Origin: Argopecten irradians
Taxonomy: Eukaryota > Mollusca > Bivalvia > Pectinida > Pectinidae
Assembly: GCF_041381155.1 (NCBI RefSeq)
Contig: NC_091145.1
Location: forward strand, 36,843,882 to 36,907,881
Length of the DNA: 64,000 bases
Direction: 5' to 3'
Position 1 is the stretch's first letter. Each line of letters starts with the position of its first letter. The position numbers and the translations under genes are program-made. Positions 1-12,429 of the stretch are shown piece by piece. The notes below the pieces were generated by a model. It did no database searches, was not told the DNA's origin, and saw nothing but the letters and a program-made list of their open reading frames with translations.

Positions 1-3000
1 TACAGGAAAGTTATTGTGCAAGCCAAACCAGGAATGGACATGTCGAAATTAAAACCCCAAGTTGGGCAGGTGTTTCAAAAAGCTACACGTAGGGAATATT
101 CTATTGTGTTCATAGTTCTAACAAAGCATGATCCTAAAAACAACACCTTCAAAACAGTTGTAGAGTGCAATACTGAAGAAAACAGTGAACAAGCCAAGAA
201 AAAGTGGATGAATGATGGATTTATAGACCAAAGACCCGGTGATGCATTGTGTTTTAAAGGTCCGACGAGACAGAGATATAAAATCATAGCGTCAAAAAAT
301 CTCAGACCTCAAGGCACAGAAGACTGTTTCATGATTTTTCAGTTTCACCCCAAACGCTCTAATTTCACTGTTTTTACAGCGAGTGTTAAGAATAATATAC
401 AAAGTGAGACTGGCAGTGTTCGTGTATTTGAGTACAAGATCATAAAGAAGACTGCAGCACAGCTGGAAGCAGAAGGCCCTGGTAAGCCTCTGGAAACTCT
501 AATTACGAATGTGCACATAGCTTTTGGTAAATCCGACAAGGATTCATCACCATCCGCAGTACCACTGATCCAAGTGCAGGAACCTACAGACATGGAGAGG
601 AATGCGAAACCACCTGTTGTGAAGTCGCCAGCCGTGGCAGCAGCTCCGAAGTCTCAGCCGGCAGCACGAACGCAACCGCCGCCCAAGTCGTCAGCGGCGA
701 CGTCGATAGCGGCTAAATATAGCAGCGAAAAAGGTACAGCTTAACCACTGTAAACTATATCTATATTGCGTATATTATTGTAACAGAGTCGGAATTCGGG
801 AGGGGCCTTGGCCGAAGGACAAGTAACGGCAGTGACTTTGTTTCATGTTTATTCACATTGTTGGAGACAGCAATAAAGACAAGTCCCTGCAACCAAACAA
901 TAGCTATTTTCAATATACATGAACACATTAAACTTTACAGCAACGGCACGTACTTTAAAATAGTTACGGGATATACATTCACAGCTAAGAACACATTTAA
1001 CACATATTCGATAATAAAACTATTTGAGTTTATGTTTAATTAAAATTATAAATGAATACATATGTATATATATTAGAATGGAACATCCGCGGGACGAACC
1101 TACACCGATACAATAAATATTAATTTTAAATAGCAATCAAATCTAACAAAGTAGAAAATGAGTAATAAATAATAATAATTTAGAATAACAATTTCATTGT
1201 ACTCACTTGGCTTGTGGTGCCCAGGACGTATATAATGGAAAGGTATAGATCTGGTAAATGATAAATGACGTCGTCTCTGACCAATGTCCAGAATGATAGT
1301 GGGGAAAAGAGCGCCAAAAATAGAATAGAAAGAAAAAAGTAGAGTAGTGCGCATGTCCTATTCTGTCCGTCATTAGTCAAACCAGTTTATTAATCATATT
1401 CATATCACCCGAGCTTTCTCACCGGACACTCACGAATCACACATACAAAGTACGTACATAACTGACGGCTACCTGTAACACAGCATAGGATACGCACAAC
1501 GTGACAATCACACAACGAGTACAGAACGTTTACATGAGCAACGAACACATCACCACAACATGGGATACGAACAGCACAAATATAACCAATAAAATAAAAC
1601 AACACAATTAAAATAACCAAAGATAACAGGGTGCCACATTATATTCACGAATACTACGCCATGTACAGTTATTTGCGAAACATTTGAGTTCGAGCTCTCG
1701 CTAAAATACGCGAAAATTTGTATTTCGCAAAAATGAAGATGCACAGATATTATTAACTGCCATTTGTATAATTATGTGTATACTTGGTTTTCAAGCAAGA
1801 AACGTTAAATGGTGAATATAAGCTGTAATTTACCTCTCGGTTAGAGAGAACTCCTATTTACATGTAGTTCTAAATCACTCTGTTCTTACAACGGACGAGT
1901 CAGTCGTCACACATGCCACTAATTACCATTGCAGGTAAATTCTAGTGATAGCAATGCTCTGTTTTTTGCGACTGGTGTTTTTTAATTCAATTTGATGATA
2001 ACATTTTATTTTTTTGTCAGTCTTCACAAACGACGAGTTCCTGTACACTGTGGTTAAGGAACTGGACGATGAATGGTACAAAATCGTAGTTATGATGGGA
2101 TGGAACTTCCCAGACGTGGAGAAGGTCCTCCTGGAACCTAACGGCTCACAGCAGGATAAAGTCATGCATGTACGTATACGGAAGTCCTCAGGTCTTGTGG
2201 TTCTTAAGAGGATATTTTATACTTGTGAGGTAATCTTATGATTGTGACTATTAGATGCGTCAAAGAATAACGTTACTGGAAATCAGTAATTTGGGGTGTA
2301 GCGCTCTCTTTGGCTAACGTTATCCAACCGCTCAAAACAACGCTATGTTGATCTGTTTCAGCTACGTATTTGCTATGTTGGTGTTTCCAGTTGGTGTAAA
2401 ATAAACAAGCTGATCAATCTCTTTATATCTTTTATCCTTGTAGTTCCTAAAACAATGGCAGGAAAATGGGCGAACACACGATGACCTCGGGCTGCCTAAC
2501 TTACTAACCGCCCTAGCCAAGGGTGGCCGCCGTGATCTTTGTACAGTCGTGTCCCTATTAATGAAAGAATGGTAAAGATACAGGAGTGAAACGATTAAAG
2601 TACTACACAGAACATGTTGATGTGTGTCACAGTAATCAATTATCAGTGGTCAAGATATTACATAGGAAAAATATCATAGAGAACATAGAAAATGCATCAT
2701 ATTTCTTTTCAATGTACTGAAACAGAGTATATTTTCGAATACCTTTTTGTTTTTGCAGTTGTTGTTGTTTTTCGGGGGTGGGAGGCGTGATGGGTTGATA
2801 ATTGTTTTATTTATCAATTTGTCAAAATTTAACTTGAAATTTCTATCGTGATTCACAGTACCACTTCTGGTAAGTCCACTCTCTCTGATTGTAGGTTTGA
2901 CCAGCAAAGTAACCAAAACACAAACTTTTGGAAATGGGTTCAGAAGGCATTCAAAGACTCGGACCTAATCAACCCCGGAGGTAAGGGATCGTCCTATTAA

Positions 3001-4635
3001 GTTATCTTCAATGTGTTTATAGTATCCATTGTGATGTCTTATGTGAACGTAATATACGCAATTTTCTCTGAAAATTATGACGTTACGGTCGCAATTACAT
3101 GACGTCACAATTAATACCTACCCGTAAGGGTAAATAAATATGTAATATATGAAAATATAATATGATATGTTATAATGCGTTGTATGGGTTCAATATTTCA
3201 GCAGTTTAGTCTTTATCAATTCTTATAATAGTAACTCTTTTACAATTACATGACACTGGTGAATTCTTAATTTGTTAAAGTTATGATAGGCATCATGATG
3301 ACTGGTAACCAATCGGATAACTTTCTCTCGATATGGTTATTATGTAGATGTAAATTACAGAGTTATCTGTTCTTGCGAGCAGGTAATAATTGTTACGCCG
3401 TATCTCTATGAGTAAAACGTCATATTTTTCAGAGATAACAGCGTCAATTTTGCTCACAATATAATAACATCACAATCAATACCTAACCACAAAGGAGATA
3501 TTTTGTAGCTATAATGTACAAAGACTAAATATCATTACTAGTATCTGTTGATTTCTTTACTAGACTACCCGAAACCAATGTCGGACCAGTTCCTCTTACT
3601 TCTTGCCCAAGCGATTCAGCCAAACCTGAACATCGCTAAACATCTGGATATTCAGAAGGCAGACATAGAGCGCCTCACGAAAGGGGACAGTTCGGACGAA
3701 TATAAAATGCTTAAAGTACGTATGACAATTAGATATATACTAGGGAGAAGTGGGTTACATCCTGTCCTTCTACTCCTACTGATACTAAAAATGGTTAGCG
3801 TTGGATGACTTTGGACATTGTTTGCACTTTTAAAACATTAGTTTCCCTGTTCCATTGTGACTGTCTACATATTGCTTCTTTTAACGTTTTTTTTTTACCT
3901 TTTTCTTTTTTCTTCTTTTTTTTACACATTCACTTTCATTGTTATAAACACATTGTTTAATTTTGCAGATTTTACTTCAAGGCCGGGATGGAGCCCAGAG
4001 CCACGTAGTAGGCTTAAGGAAGTTATTGGATGCTATGATTACACTTGATATGAAACTGGGGGTCAGATGGACTATGGTGGCATCCCAACAATGGTAGGTA
4101 CTCTATTGGAAGTAGGATGGCTTTTATATAAATAGTAATGGTAGGTACTCTATTGGAAGTAGGATGGCTTTTATATAAATAGTAATGGTAGGTATTCTAT
4201 TGGAAGTAGGATGGCTTTTATATAAATAGTAATGATAGGTACTCTATTGGAAGTAGGATGGCTTTTATATAAATAGTAATGGTAGGTACTCTATTGGAAG
4301 TAGGATGGCTTTTATATAAATAGTAATGGTAGGTACTCTATTGGAAGTAGGATGGCTTTTATATAAATAATAATGGTAGGTACACTGTTAGAAGTATTGA
4401 ATGCAATATTATAGACTGGTATATAGTAATCCAATAAAGTTACATGTACGACACGAATAAAGAATCGATTATGAAGTAATTTCATTTGAATCATTATGTT
4501 TTCACTAAGTTATTTTTAATTTATAGGTTTGACATGAAAACTGAGATGAACACCCAATTCAAGGCTGAACTCCAAGATATTTTGGAATCTTACGGATCCT
4601 TATTAGACCTTAAGTCCTCTAACGCCATCTACTAG
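1..4635 (+). CDS. UPA-like / tandem death-domain protein, 3' part of gene
   Basis: Seven exons join in phase: about 6-733, 2021-2169, 2444-2571, 2895-2980, 3564-3715, 3969-4093 and 4527-4635 (TAG). The start lies left of the window. The first exon encodes a beta-rich region followed by a Pro/Ala/Lys/Ser linker. It recalls the UPA part of ZU5-UPA-death-domain proteins (UNC5, PIDD, ankyrins), but this match is tentative. Exons 2-3 encode a clear death domain: an EWYKIVVMMGW helix, FLKQWQENGR, then LPNLLTALAKGGRRDL. Exons 5-6 encode a second, more divergent one (NIAKHLDIQKADIERL). Each domain ends in a Trp codon split by an intron and followed by Phe-Asp (WFDQQ, WFDMK), which suggests internal duplication of a two-exon unit. 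The likely role is an adaptor in death-fold signalling; partners are unknown. If the donor at 734 is skipped, translation stops at 742-744. The domain call is firm for the first death domain, fair for the second and weak for UPA. Confidence 0.75.
734..2020 (+). other. Intron 1 of the death-domain gene
   Basis: AT-rich sequence between the donor at 734 (AAG|GTACAG) and the acceptor ending at 2020 (TTTTTGTCAG). I see no convincing gene, RNA or repeat in it. Confidence 0.6.
4091..4391 (+). repeat. 47-bp minisatellite that copies the exon 6 splice donor
   Basis: About 6.4 tandem units with a 47-nt period (starts at 4091, 4138, 4185, 4232, 4279, 4326, 4373). The first unit begins on the last bases of exon 6, so every unit carries a copy of the exon end and donor, ATG|GTAGGTA. 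Only the unit at 4232 differs there (ATGATAGG). The units are almost identical, so the expansion is recent or homogenised. Confidence 0.9.
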
Positions 4636-5580
4636 AATGTCGAACTTTATCAAACCTCTGAATTATATTGGCCATATCTAAATGTGAGGCCAAAAATACT
4701 TAAAGCAAATATTTATTGGAAAGCCATTTTTTTACATCCATCAAGTAATTATACATTTATCGTTTAATTCATTTATTGATATTTATGTTTTTATTGTGTG
4801 ATGGGAGTTAACTTCTGGTCGGTCAAAGTTGATTCCTTCGTTTTACTCCGCCTTTTACTCCGTCAGTATTGACGGAGTGTGCTGACGGAGTAAGGAGAGG
4901 AGAAATAACTCCGATAGATCAGAATGGGGACTGGGAGTTACATACAAGTTTGCTAGTGTTTCGTGAATACGTCTTGTGTGGACTGGGCGTAAATTGTAAG
5001 GGTGGGAGAATTATGATTTGTTTTTAATCTGTGTGGAATATTGTGAAAAGATGAAAAATTACTTTAGATAAACCGGTTTAAACTAGTTATACTGTATAAC
5101 AATAATAAAATGGTAGAAAAACTTGACTGGTTGGAAGATTGTAGCGATAAAAATTGTGATTGAAATGATTTAACAAAATATTTTGCTTATTTCTTTACAT
5201 TGTACAATTCTTATCAATATTTGCTTTAAGCTGTTCAAAATACTCTGATTTATTGACAAATAAAAATTCTTTAACAAATATTTATTTAGTTTTAATTATA
5301 TTTGCCGCGTGTGTATACATCGATCAAAATAGAACAACATTAATTTCTATTTCTCTATTTCCAGTGTACTTTATGAATTCGTGGGTAATTAAGTTTTGTA
5401 TTTTTCATTTGTGTATCGCGCTTATAAAAATATCACTTTCCAACGGACTCGATGAAATACAGTAACTAGTTTTTTTTTCATTTTCAATCCGAATCAAGGA
5501 ATATCCTCTATATATTGTATTAGAATACAATAGCAGAAAATGCCCACTAGCCTAGATCAATACTGGCTAGATCGGGTTAA
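4636..5580. other. 3' flank of the death-domain gene
   Basis: AT-rich, with no coding signal. A nested inverted repeat around 4855-4894 is built from CTCCGTCAG and CTGACGGAG. An AATAAA at 5259-5264 could be a distal polyadenylation signal. Confidence 0.5.
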
Positions 5581-5816
5581 CTGCAGAACAGCAAGCCTTC
5601 AATACCGAACCAAAAATAGTAACACGTCTCAAGTTCCCTATGTGTACTACATGCATATCTGTATGACAAGGCAGGGAGGTATGCTGTTCACAATTTACGT
5701 ATTTAACAGAGCGTAGTCGAGTTTAGACACTGGGTTCCAGAAGGTGGACTAAAACATTTGGCATGGATTACATGACAGTAGGTTGTTTATAATTTAGGTA
5801 TTTGGAGGACTTTAAC

Positions 5817-7316
5817 ATGACCGAATTTAGTATGGATTATAAGTTAACAGACTGGATGTCACACCTACCCGCGAGCTGTGTACAGACACCATTAGACCAG
5901 CTAGCTATCCCAGGTAAGGGGGATATAACACTGTTCTGGTGTAGTGTTGGCTATCGGTTCATGCATGGTTAAATCGAGTAATATGGGGTACCACACTAAA
6001 GTAAAGCAAGCAGGAAACAGAGGCCAAAGTATCGCTTATGCTTTGAAACATCTTTCCGCTTTTCATTTCAATGTAACTTCTGTTTGTTTCACTTATAAAT
6101 TATAATATTCGGTGTAAGTTAATCATATGTCAAATTGATTTCCATCTATTTCGATGAGTCAGTAATATTAGCTGCGCAAAGGCGTGAAAATACAGAAAAG
6201 TGCATTACCTCAAATTTGTTTCCGTGTCATTCTCTATATATATCCATCCCTTTTATTCCGTCGTCGCAGACAAAACCTTAATATAGTTTTGCTTTGACAT
6301 AGTTCAGGGGTAAATATTACAACAGTAACAGTAACCTATGAAATGTCGAGGATGATTGGATGTCAGCAGACTGAAATGCGTGTTTATTTTCTATCTACTG
6401 AGGATGTTTCCACTTACTATAATTTATCTCCTCCACAGGTTCACATGATACTTTCAGTTACACCGTCAGTCCGTCCGGAGATGTGGGACCGGACGGGCCA
6501 TCCTATATAAAGACCCTGGTCCGTCTGTTTGGTACCGTGGGTAAGAATGTTTTGTATCATTGGTCCGTGACACAGAGCCTGAACGTATCTCAGCAACTGC
6601 AGCACGGAATACGCTACCTTGACTGTCGTGTCTGCTGGTCCTCAAAAACAAACGATTTCCGTTTCCTTCATGGACTAATCGGAGCTACAGTGTCTGCATG
6701 TTTAGATGAAGTAAATGTGTTCTTAGAAAAGCATCCCAAAGAAGTGGTTATATTGGACTTCAATCATTTTTACTCCATGTCCAATACAGACCATGTTAAC
6801 CTTCTGACTTTACTGACCGATAAACTCGGCAGTAAGATGTACCCGTATAACGAAAAGGTAACAGTAACATTAGAAAAGATATGGGAAAGAAATCTACAGA
6901 TAATTTGTATCTACCAGAACGACATTGTCAAGGGAAACCAGACCTTCTGGCCGGGAGCCACAATCAGGTCTCTATGGGCGAACACCCCAAACATTGATGT
7001 CCTCATGTCAGTCTTGGAGAAGAAATACATGTCAGGACGACACAACAATGGATTCTACTCCTGGCAAGGTGTCGTGACTCCCAGCACTTGTACCGTTTTC
7101 TGTAACATTTGTAGCAGCCTTAAAGACTTATTGGATACAAAATTGGCTCCGGTTTTTGTCAGCTGGCTGAGAAATAAGAAAACAGGTATAAATGGAATCA
7201 ATGTTTGTACGATGGACTTTGTGGAGGAAGCGAACTACATATCTAATGTAATACAGCTTAATTACAAATCATCTCAAGGTGTTATCTGTTACAGAGGAAA
7301 CCAACCACCTATATAA
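5817..7316 (+). CDS. PI-PLC X domain-containing protein, copy A (PLCXD family)
   Basis: Two exons, 5817-5913 and 6439-7316 (TAA), joined in phase to give 324 residues. This is close to the roughly 320 of vertebrate PLCXD1-3. Exon 1 encodes the usual lead (TDWMSHLPASC, LDQLAIPG). The intron splits the Gly of GSHDTFSY, which carries the first catalytic His (residue 35). The second His is in FLHGL (about 110). Other family blocks are HGIRYLDCRV, KEVVILDFNHFYSM and the C-terminal MDFVEEANYIS. The family is cytosolic and relates to the catalytic X domain of phosphoinositide phospholipase C without PH, EF-hand, Y or C2 domains. AATAAA at 7457-7462 can end the message. Compared with copy E, the C-terminus carries an extra tail (SSQGVICYRGNQPPI). 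A 113-nt stretch is identical to copy E although the flanks differ. Orthology to PLCXD1, 2 or 3 cannot be settled by eye. Confidence 0.9.
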
Positions 7317-7539
7317 ACTCTTAATATACCATGATATTCTTTCAATTTGAAATATATCCTACATCCGCAAGCCATGACTAGCCAAATTATTAATGCATTA
7401 ATGCCTAGATTAATGCATTTTCATATCCCACTCATGTACACATACCTTCAATGCGGAATAAACCAGTTAACACTTCTTAAGTTACAAGACAATGCAATGT
7501 GTTGTTTTGATTCAGATACCCTAAACACTTGATGATAAG

Positions 7540-9070
7540 CCGGTGTAACGTTGAATATGGACCTATGGTAAAAAAAATTGACCTGGGGTCATTTTTCAAC
7601 GTTGTAAAGTGACCTCGAATGCCGTTGAAATATGAACGTGGAGTTGAAAATTGACAGCTTCGAGGGTCAATGCTCAGCGGTAGGTTTGTTAAAAAAACAA
7701 CCGCCTCTTCAGTTCCGTAATAACCGCGATTTAAATTGACCTCATTTAAACATCTGAGGTGCCTGGGCGTATTACACAAAATACGGCACTTTAAAGTTTT
7801 CTTGTGGAAGTCTTCCTTATCACAACCTAGTATGCGATATGACTCTCTGATGTCACTTATAAAGCGTAATATTATCGTACCGCAGTAAATAAAAAAGGAA
7901 TAGTACTTATAAAATGCATGCACGTATAGTTTGCTTTCAATTACCAGTGGATTATGTTATAAAACTATAATTGTGGGATATTATTAATTAGCTTCTTAGT
8001 TTTAACAAAAAATATTACTTTATGTTAGATATGCTATAATTTTCTACTATTTTCATCGTTAATACATGGTCACGTGACGTTCAATATATAGCATCTTGAC
8101 TCGGTGTTTCCAATATTCCTTTACAAACTTCTTTGCCCAAACGCTGCATTATCTTCTTTAGGGTGGCGTTCTTTGAGCAATGTGCTTTTTTTTTGTTTTT
8201 TTTTTGTAATTAATATACACATGAGAGATAGTTTTTGATATTTGTTAAAGAAACGACATATCTACTTTAAAAAGCAATGACCTTTGTTTCGGTTAATATG
8301 GTGTAATATTGCCCTTGCAGATTTTAAAATAATGACCGATGGCGTTATTTATTCTACGCGGGAGATATAACACTATATGAACCCCAACAAAGGTCCATAA
8401 TTGATATATATTTTCGCTAACGATATATTTACAACCCAAATTATATCTGACAGTGACAAGTGAACCCACGTTCTGATGGTTGGAAAGAGAAAGATTGTAA
8501 CCAATTCAAACTTGTTTTGTTAATTGTTGTCGGTATTTCTCTGGGATAGTTTGGAAGTTTGGGAAGAGAATGGATGGAAGCTAGAAAATTCATACTATGA
8601 GTAAAAGTTATATTTAATGAAATTAATCTTAGCCCCTTAATGAAACAGAAGGGAGTGATTTTTAACAAAATTTCAACTTGAAAAAATGACAAAGCTATAC
8701 TAAAGAAAAAAATCACGGAATAAAACGGCATGTAATTTCGCAAACAGTTTGCGTAATGTGAAAAAAACCGCGTTATTTTGCGAAATTTACAGTGTACGCG
8801 TTAAACCTACGCGCAAAAATTAGTGGGCTTTACTTAGGTTTACCCTGAATATTTTTTCTAAAAATTAGATATCAGCTTTAAAAACTACTTATGACGCATA
8901 TCACACTCAAAAATTAATTTCTACAGGTAAGGGGGAAACTTCCCTGTCAAACTTTAATAATGATTGGAACATTAGAACAGACTACTTGTTTCTACAAATA
9001 AACACTGTTTAGAGACTTAAAATGATAAACTAATATAGATCACGTCTTATATTGTAAAGGTTTGGTTTAT
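7540..9070. other. Intergenic AT-rich stretch
   Basis: No supported gene. An open frame on the minus strand at 7477-7923 has no recognisable domain. The stretch 7550-7680 has repeated GTTGAA and TGACCT words and may be an old repeat fragment. Confidence 0.4.
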
Positions 9071-9074
9071 TGTT

Positions 9075-9240
9075 GTTTTACATCCTATGAACAACCAGGG
9101 TAGTTTAAGGACATCCAAGGCTTAGAAGGTGGATGAAAACCGGAGTACCAGGAGAAAACCACCGATCTACGGCCAGCACCTGGCAACTGCCCCACGTGGG
9201 ATTCGCGACCCAGACCTAGAAGGCTAGTGGTAGATTTTGG
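9075..9240. repeat. Interspersed repeat of a bivalve type
   Basis: A GC-richer block, unlike its surroundings, contains CCGGAGTACCAGGAGAAAAC, GGCCAGCACCTGGCAACTGC and CCCACGTGGGATTCGCGACC. From memory, closely similar blocks recur in bivalve introns and intergenic DNA. I cannot assign it to a named SINE family without a search. Confidence 0.5.
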
Positions 9241-9494
9241 AATTATTAAAATTAAGAATCATTAAAATTAAATATAGATAGCTCTGTTCACTTAAGTCAT
9301 CACCACTTAAGCCCATTTAGCATGTTAGGTATCACTTAGAGGAAGCCAACCTAGAGTAAAATGTTATTATCACTAATTGACATATGCAAATTATTAGCAA
9401 TGACCAAATTATAAATCCTGAAATGTTTACAATATATGAATCCATCATAGTCATATAAACATTTGATAATAAACAATAATATTAAATAAATCGC

Positions 9495-9930
9495 TTATAA
9501 TACCGAACAAAAATAGTAACACTTCTCAAGGTCCGCGTGTGTACTTTATATGAATGGCAAGACAGGGAAGTATGCTGTTAACAATGTATGTAATTGAAAA
9601 ACTTGATGACACATGAAACATGACATAATTTGACATGGATTACAAGACGGGGAGGAGGTTGTTTATAATTTAGGTAATTGGAGGACTTTAACAAGGCCGA
9701 ATTTAGTATAGATTATAAATTAACAGACAACTTAATCACAATTCATGTTAAGGTGTTGTCTATTACAGTGACTAGCCAAATTGACTGTGCATTAATGCCT
9801 AGATTAGTGCAATCACATATGCTACAAAATATGCAAAGCACATACACATATACCTTCAGTGCGGAATAAAACTATTAATAATTAACACTTCTCATGTTAC
9901 AAGACAAGGCATTATGTTGTTTTAATTAAG
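9495..9930 (+). pseudogene. PLCXD copy B: exon 1 start fused to 3' end remnant
   Basis: The upstream part (9495-9600) resembles the region upstream of copy A (near 5600-5690). The start of exon 1 then follows (9680-9730, with the ATG region changed to AAGGCC) and runs directly into sequence like the end of exon 2 and the 3'UTR of copy A (ACTAGCCAAATT, ATTAATGCCTAGATTA, GCGGAATAAA). The intron and nearly all of exon 2 are missing. Because promoter-side DNA was copied too, this was a segmental duplication with a later internal deletion, not a retrocopy. Confidence 0.7.
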
Positions 9931-9952
9931 ACATTTCGAAGAAAACTTAAAC

Positions 9953-10255
9953 ATGGCAGAATTTATTCAATTTAGCGTTGCCAATGAGTTAACAGATTGG
10001 ATACATATGTTTGCTATTCCAGGTAATGGTTATAAACTGGCACACTTAATTCTAGTTACTAATATTTATCTCCTACCCAGGTTCACATGATACTTTGAAT
10101 ACTTCCAGTTACACCGCCAGTCCGTCTGGACACGTGGAACCGGACGGGCCAACCTGTATAAAAGACTCTAGTCCGTCTGTTTGGTACCGTTAGTAAAAAT
10201 TTGTATCATCGGTCCGTGACTCAATGCCTGAATGTATTTCAGCAACTGCAGCAAG
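9953..10255 (+). pseudogene. PLCXD copy C: short two-exon remnant
   Basis: An exon 1 copy (9953-10022) starts at ATG and keeps a consensus donor but has lost the central LPASCVQTP block. After a very short intron, the exon 2 copy (from 10081) keeps GSHDT and the GPDGP-like region, with an inserted segment and frame changes. Homology ends near AGCAACTGCAGCAAGG at 10255. The second catalytic His is not reached, so the copy cannot make the enzyme. Confidence 0.75.
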
Positions 10256-10622
10256 GTATATCCCTGATAAATACCCTGATGACCTGTTCTGGTTTTGTTG
10301 TCTTCTGGTCTATATTGTTTTGGTGATGCACTTGTTATGCCGGTTGGTTTACATTATCTGTAAAAGAAATTTATGTATATTTCTGTGTAACAAGCATGTA
10401 ATGTTACATGTCATTATGATAACGCATCCAGCTCTGTTAAAATGTTACGGTGATCATGTTGAATATGTTCTAGTTTGGTACGAGAAAGTTTATGAATGGT
10501 ATTTATTGTCAGAACATATCAATTTAAATGTATACTATCGAAACATGAATGTGTATTGATAGTGTGAGTTTTGTAAGTTGGCAATTATTGGTGCATGTTG
10601 TGAGCAGACGACAGCTTTACCG

Positions 10623-10657
<35 letters not shown>

Positions 10658-11100
10658 AAATAAAAACAATAACGACTGACTAGTGAGCGCTTTGTGTACC
10701 TTAAGTCTTGTTCACATGTGCGGAACGTCTGGTTTGTCTATGTATTTGTGTTTTTAGCTTGATGTCCTAAATAAATATCTGTATCTATTTTGTTGAGTCA
10801 TTTTTGAACTGTTGTCACAAGCCATCATCAAACGAACTTGAGAAAGGGTTCTTAAACCTTTATACACAACACATCGTCAGGAAAGATGTTCGGTCTGATG
10901 AATTTACTATTTAAGGTCGGGGCACCTGACGGTCGTTATTTACTACTAACTATAATTGTACTATTGAGAAACATGGTGAAAGTAGAAAACGAAGGAAGTT
11001 CCATGTTTAATGGTCTACAGTAGTAGCAAGTGGCCTAGGACTGTGGTAGCAAGTGACCTTGGACTGCGGTAGCAAGTGACCTTGGACTGTGGTATTTTCT
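10256..11100. other. Spacer with AT microsatellite and short tandem repeat
   Basis: A (TA)n tract lies at about 10624-10655. Three copies of GTAGCAAGTGACCTTGGACT-like units lie at about 11022-11093. A long open frame at 10224-10559 has low-complexity hydrophobic content and no recognisable domain. Confidence 0.5.
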
Positions 11101-11145
11101 TACATCTTTTGATGATTCTAGTTATTCAATTTATCTCCTCTCCAG

Positions 11146-11960
11146 GTTCAGTCTGTGATGTGGGCCATCCTGTATAAAGACCCTGGTCCGTCTGTTTGGT
11201 ACCGTGGGTAAGAATGTTTTGTATCGTTGGTCCGTACAGAGCCTGAATGTATCTTAGCAATTGGAGCGATTGGTCCTCAATAACAAACGATTTCCATTTT
11301 CTTCATTGATTTATCGGAGCTATAGCATCCTAAATAAGTGGTTATATTGGACTTCAATTATTTTTTACTCCATGTCCAATACAGACAATGTATTGTTAAC
11401 CTTTTTGACATTGTTGACCGACTGGGCAGTAAGATGTGTTCATATTGACAGTGTGACATTGGAGATGACGTTAGAATATAACCAACAGGTTATCGTCATC
11501 TTCCAGCATGATATTGTCAAGAAAGACCAGACATTCCAGAAATCACAATAAGGGCTCTATGGGCGAACACCCCAAACATTGATGTCCTCGTGTCAGTCTT
11601 GGAGAAGAAATACATGTCAGGACGACACAACAATGGATTCTACTCCTGGCAAGGTGTCGTGACTCCCAGCACTTGTACAGTTTTCTGTAACATTTGTAGC
11701 AGCCTCAAAGACGCACTGGACCCAAAATAGGTGCCAGGTTTTGTCAGCTGCTGAGGAACAAAAAAACAGGTATTGATGGAATCAACATTTGTACGATGGA
11801 CTTTGTGGAGGAAGCCAGCTACATATTTACTGTAATACAAATTAATTACTATTTATGTTAAAGTGCTGTCTGTAACAGAGGAAGCCAGCTATCAACTGTA
11901 ATACAAATTAATTACAATTCATGTTAAAGTGTTGTCTGTTATAAACAGAGCCAACTCAAT
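11146..11960 (+). pseudogene. PLCXD copy D: decayed exon 2
   Basis: Homology begins just after an acceptor-like CTCCTCTCCAG and runs through exon 2 to the 3'UTR. The GSHD region is cut down, TAG replaces a codon in the VSQQL block, and the stretch encoding GIRYLDCRVC is deleted, with several further frameshifts. The middle (about 11420-11520) resembles copy E. From about 11550 to 11700 it is nearly identical to copy A. The end of the gene (GAGGAAGCCAGCTA, TTCATGTTAAAGTG) is repeated twice at 11807-11940. No exon 1 was found next to it. Confidence 0.8.
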
Positions 11961-12429
11961 TTCTGGTGTAATTGTCTAACATCACTAGATATTACGTAGT
12001 CAATAGTTAATGATAATCCTAATATACCATGGTATTTGAAATGTAACTTACATCCGCTACAGTGAATAGCCGATTGATTTAAGCATTAAGTAAAGGTTGT
12101 TGTTGAGCAAGAGTGAGTGAATGTTATTTGTAATGTTGTATAAACTAGATGCTATTATTTGAAAAACTGAATAAGAAATGTCAAATAAAACACCATGGAA
12201 AATGGTAACATGGCTCCTAATATGATATTAGGGTGTGAGTTAGAGTTAGCATTGCTTTTATTGTTTCCGTTTATACTTAAGACTTGGGGTTGTGGTTAAA
12301 ATAAGATTCAGGATTAGTAAAGCAATATTTCATTTATTTAATGACTCACGTAATTGAAATAATATTATATATATGCATATTTTATGATATATACGGTAAC
12401 TGTTTTAATCTAATGCACAGCACAGATTG

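Noticed and set aside
7477-7923. 148-residue minus-strand frame downstream of PLCXD copy A
   Set aside because: No domain, and the stretch overlaps the 3'UTR of copy A and a possible old repeat.
10224-10559. 111-residue frame running out of PLCXD copy C
   Set aside because: It starts in another frame of the broken exon and continues into unrelated AT-rich DNA; the hydrophobic content follows from base composition.
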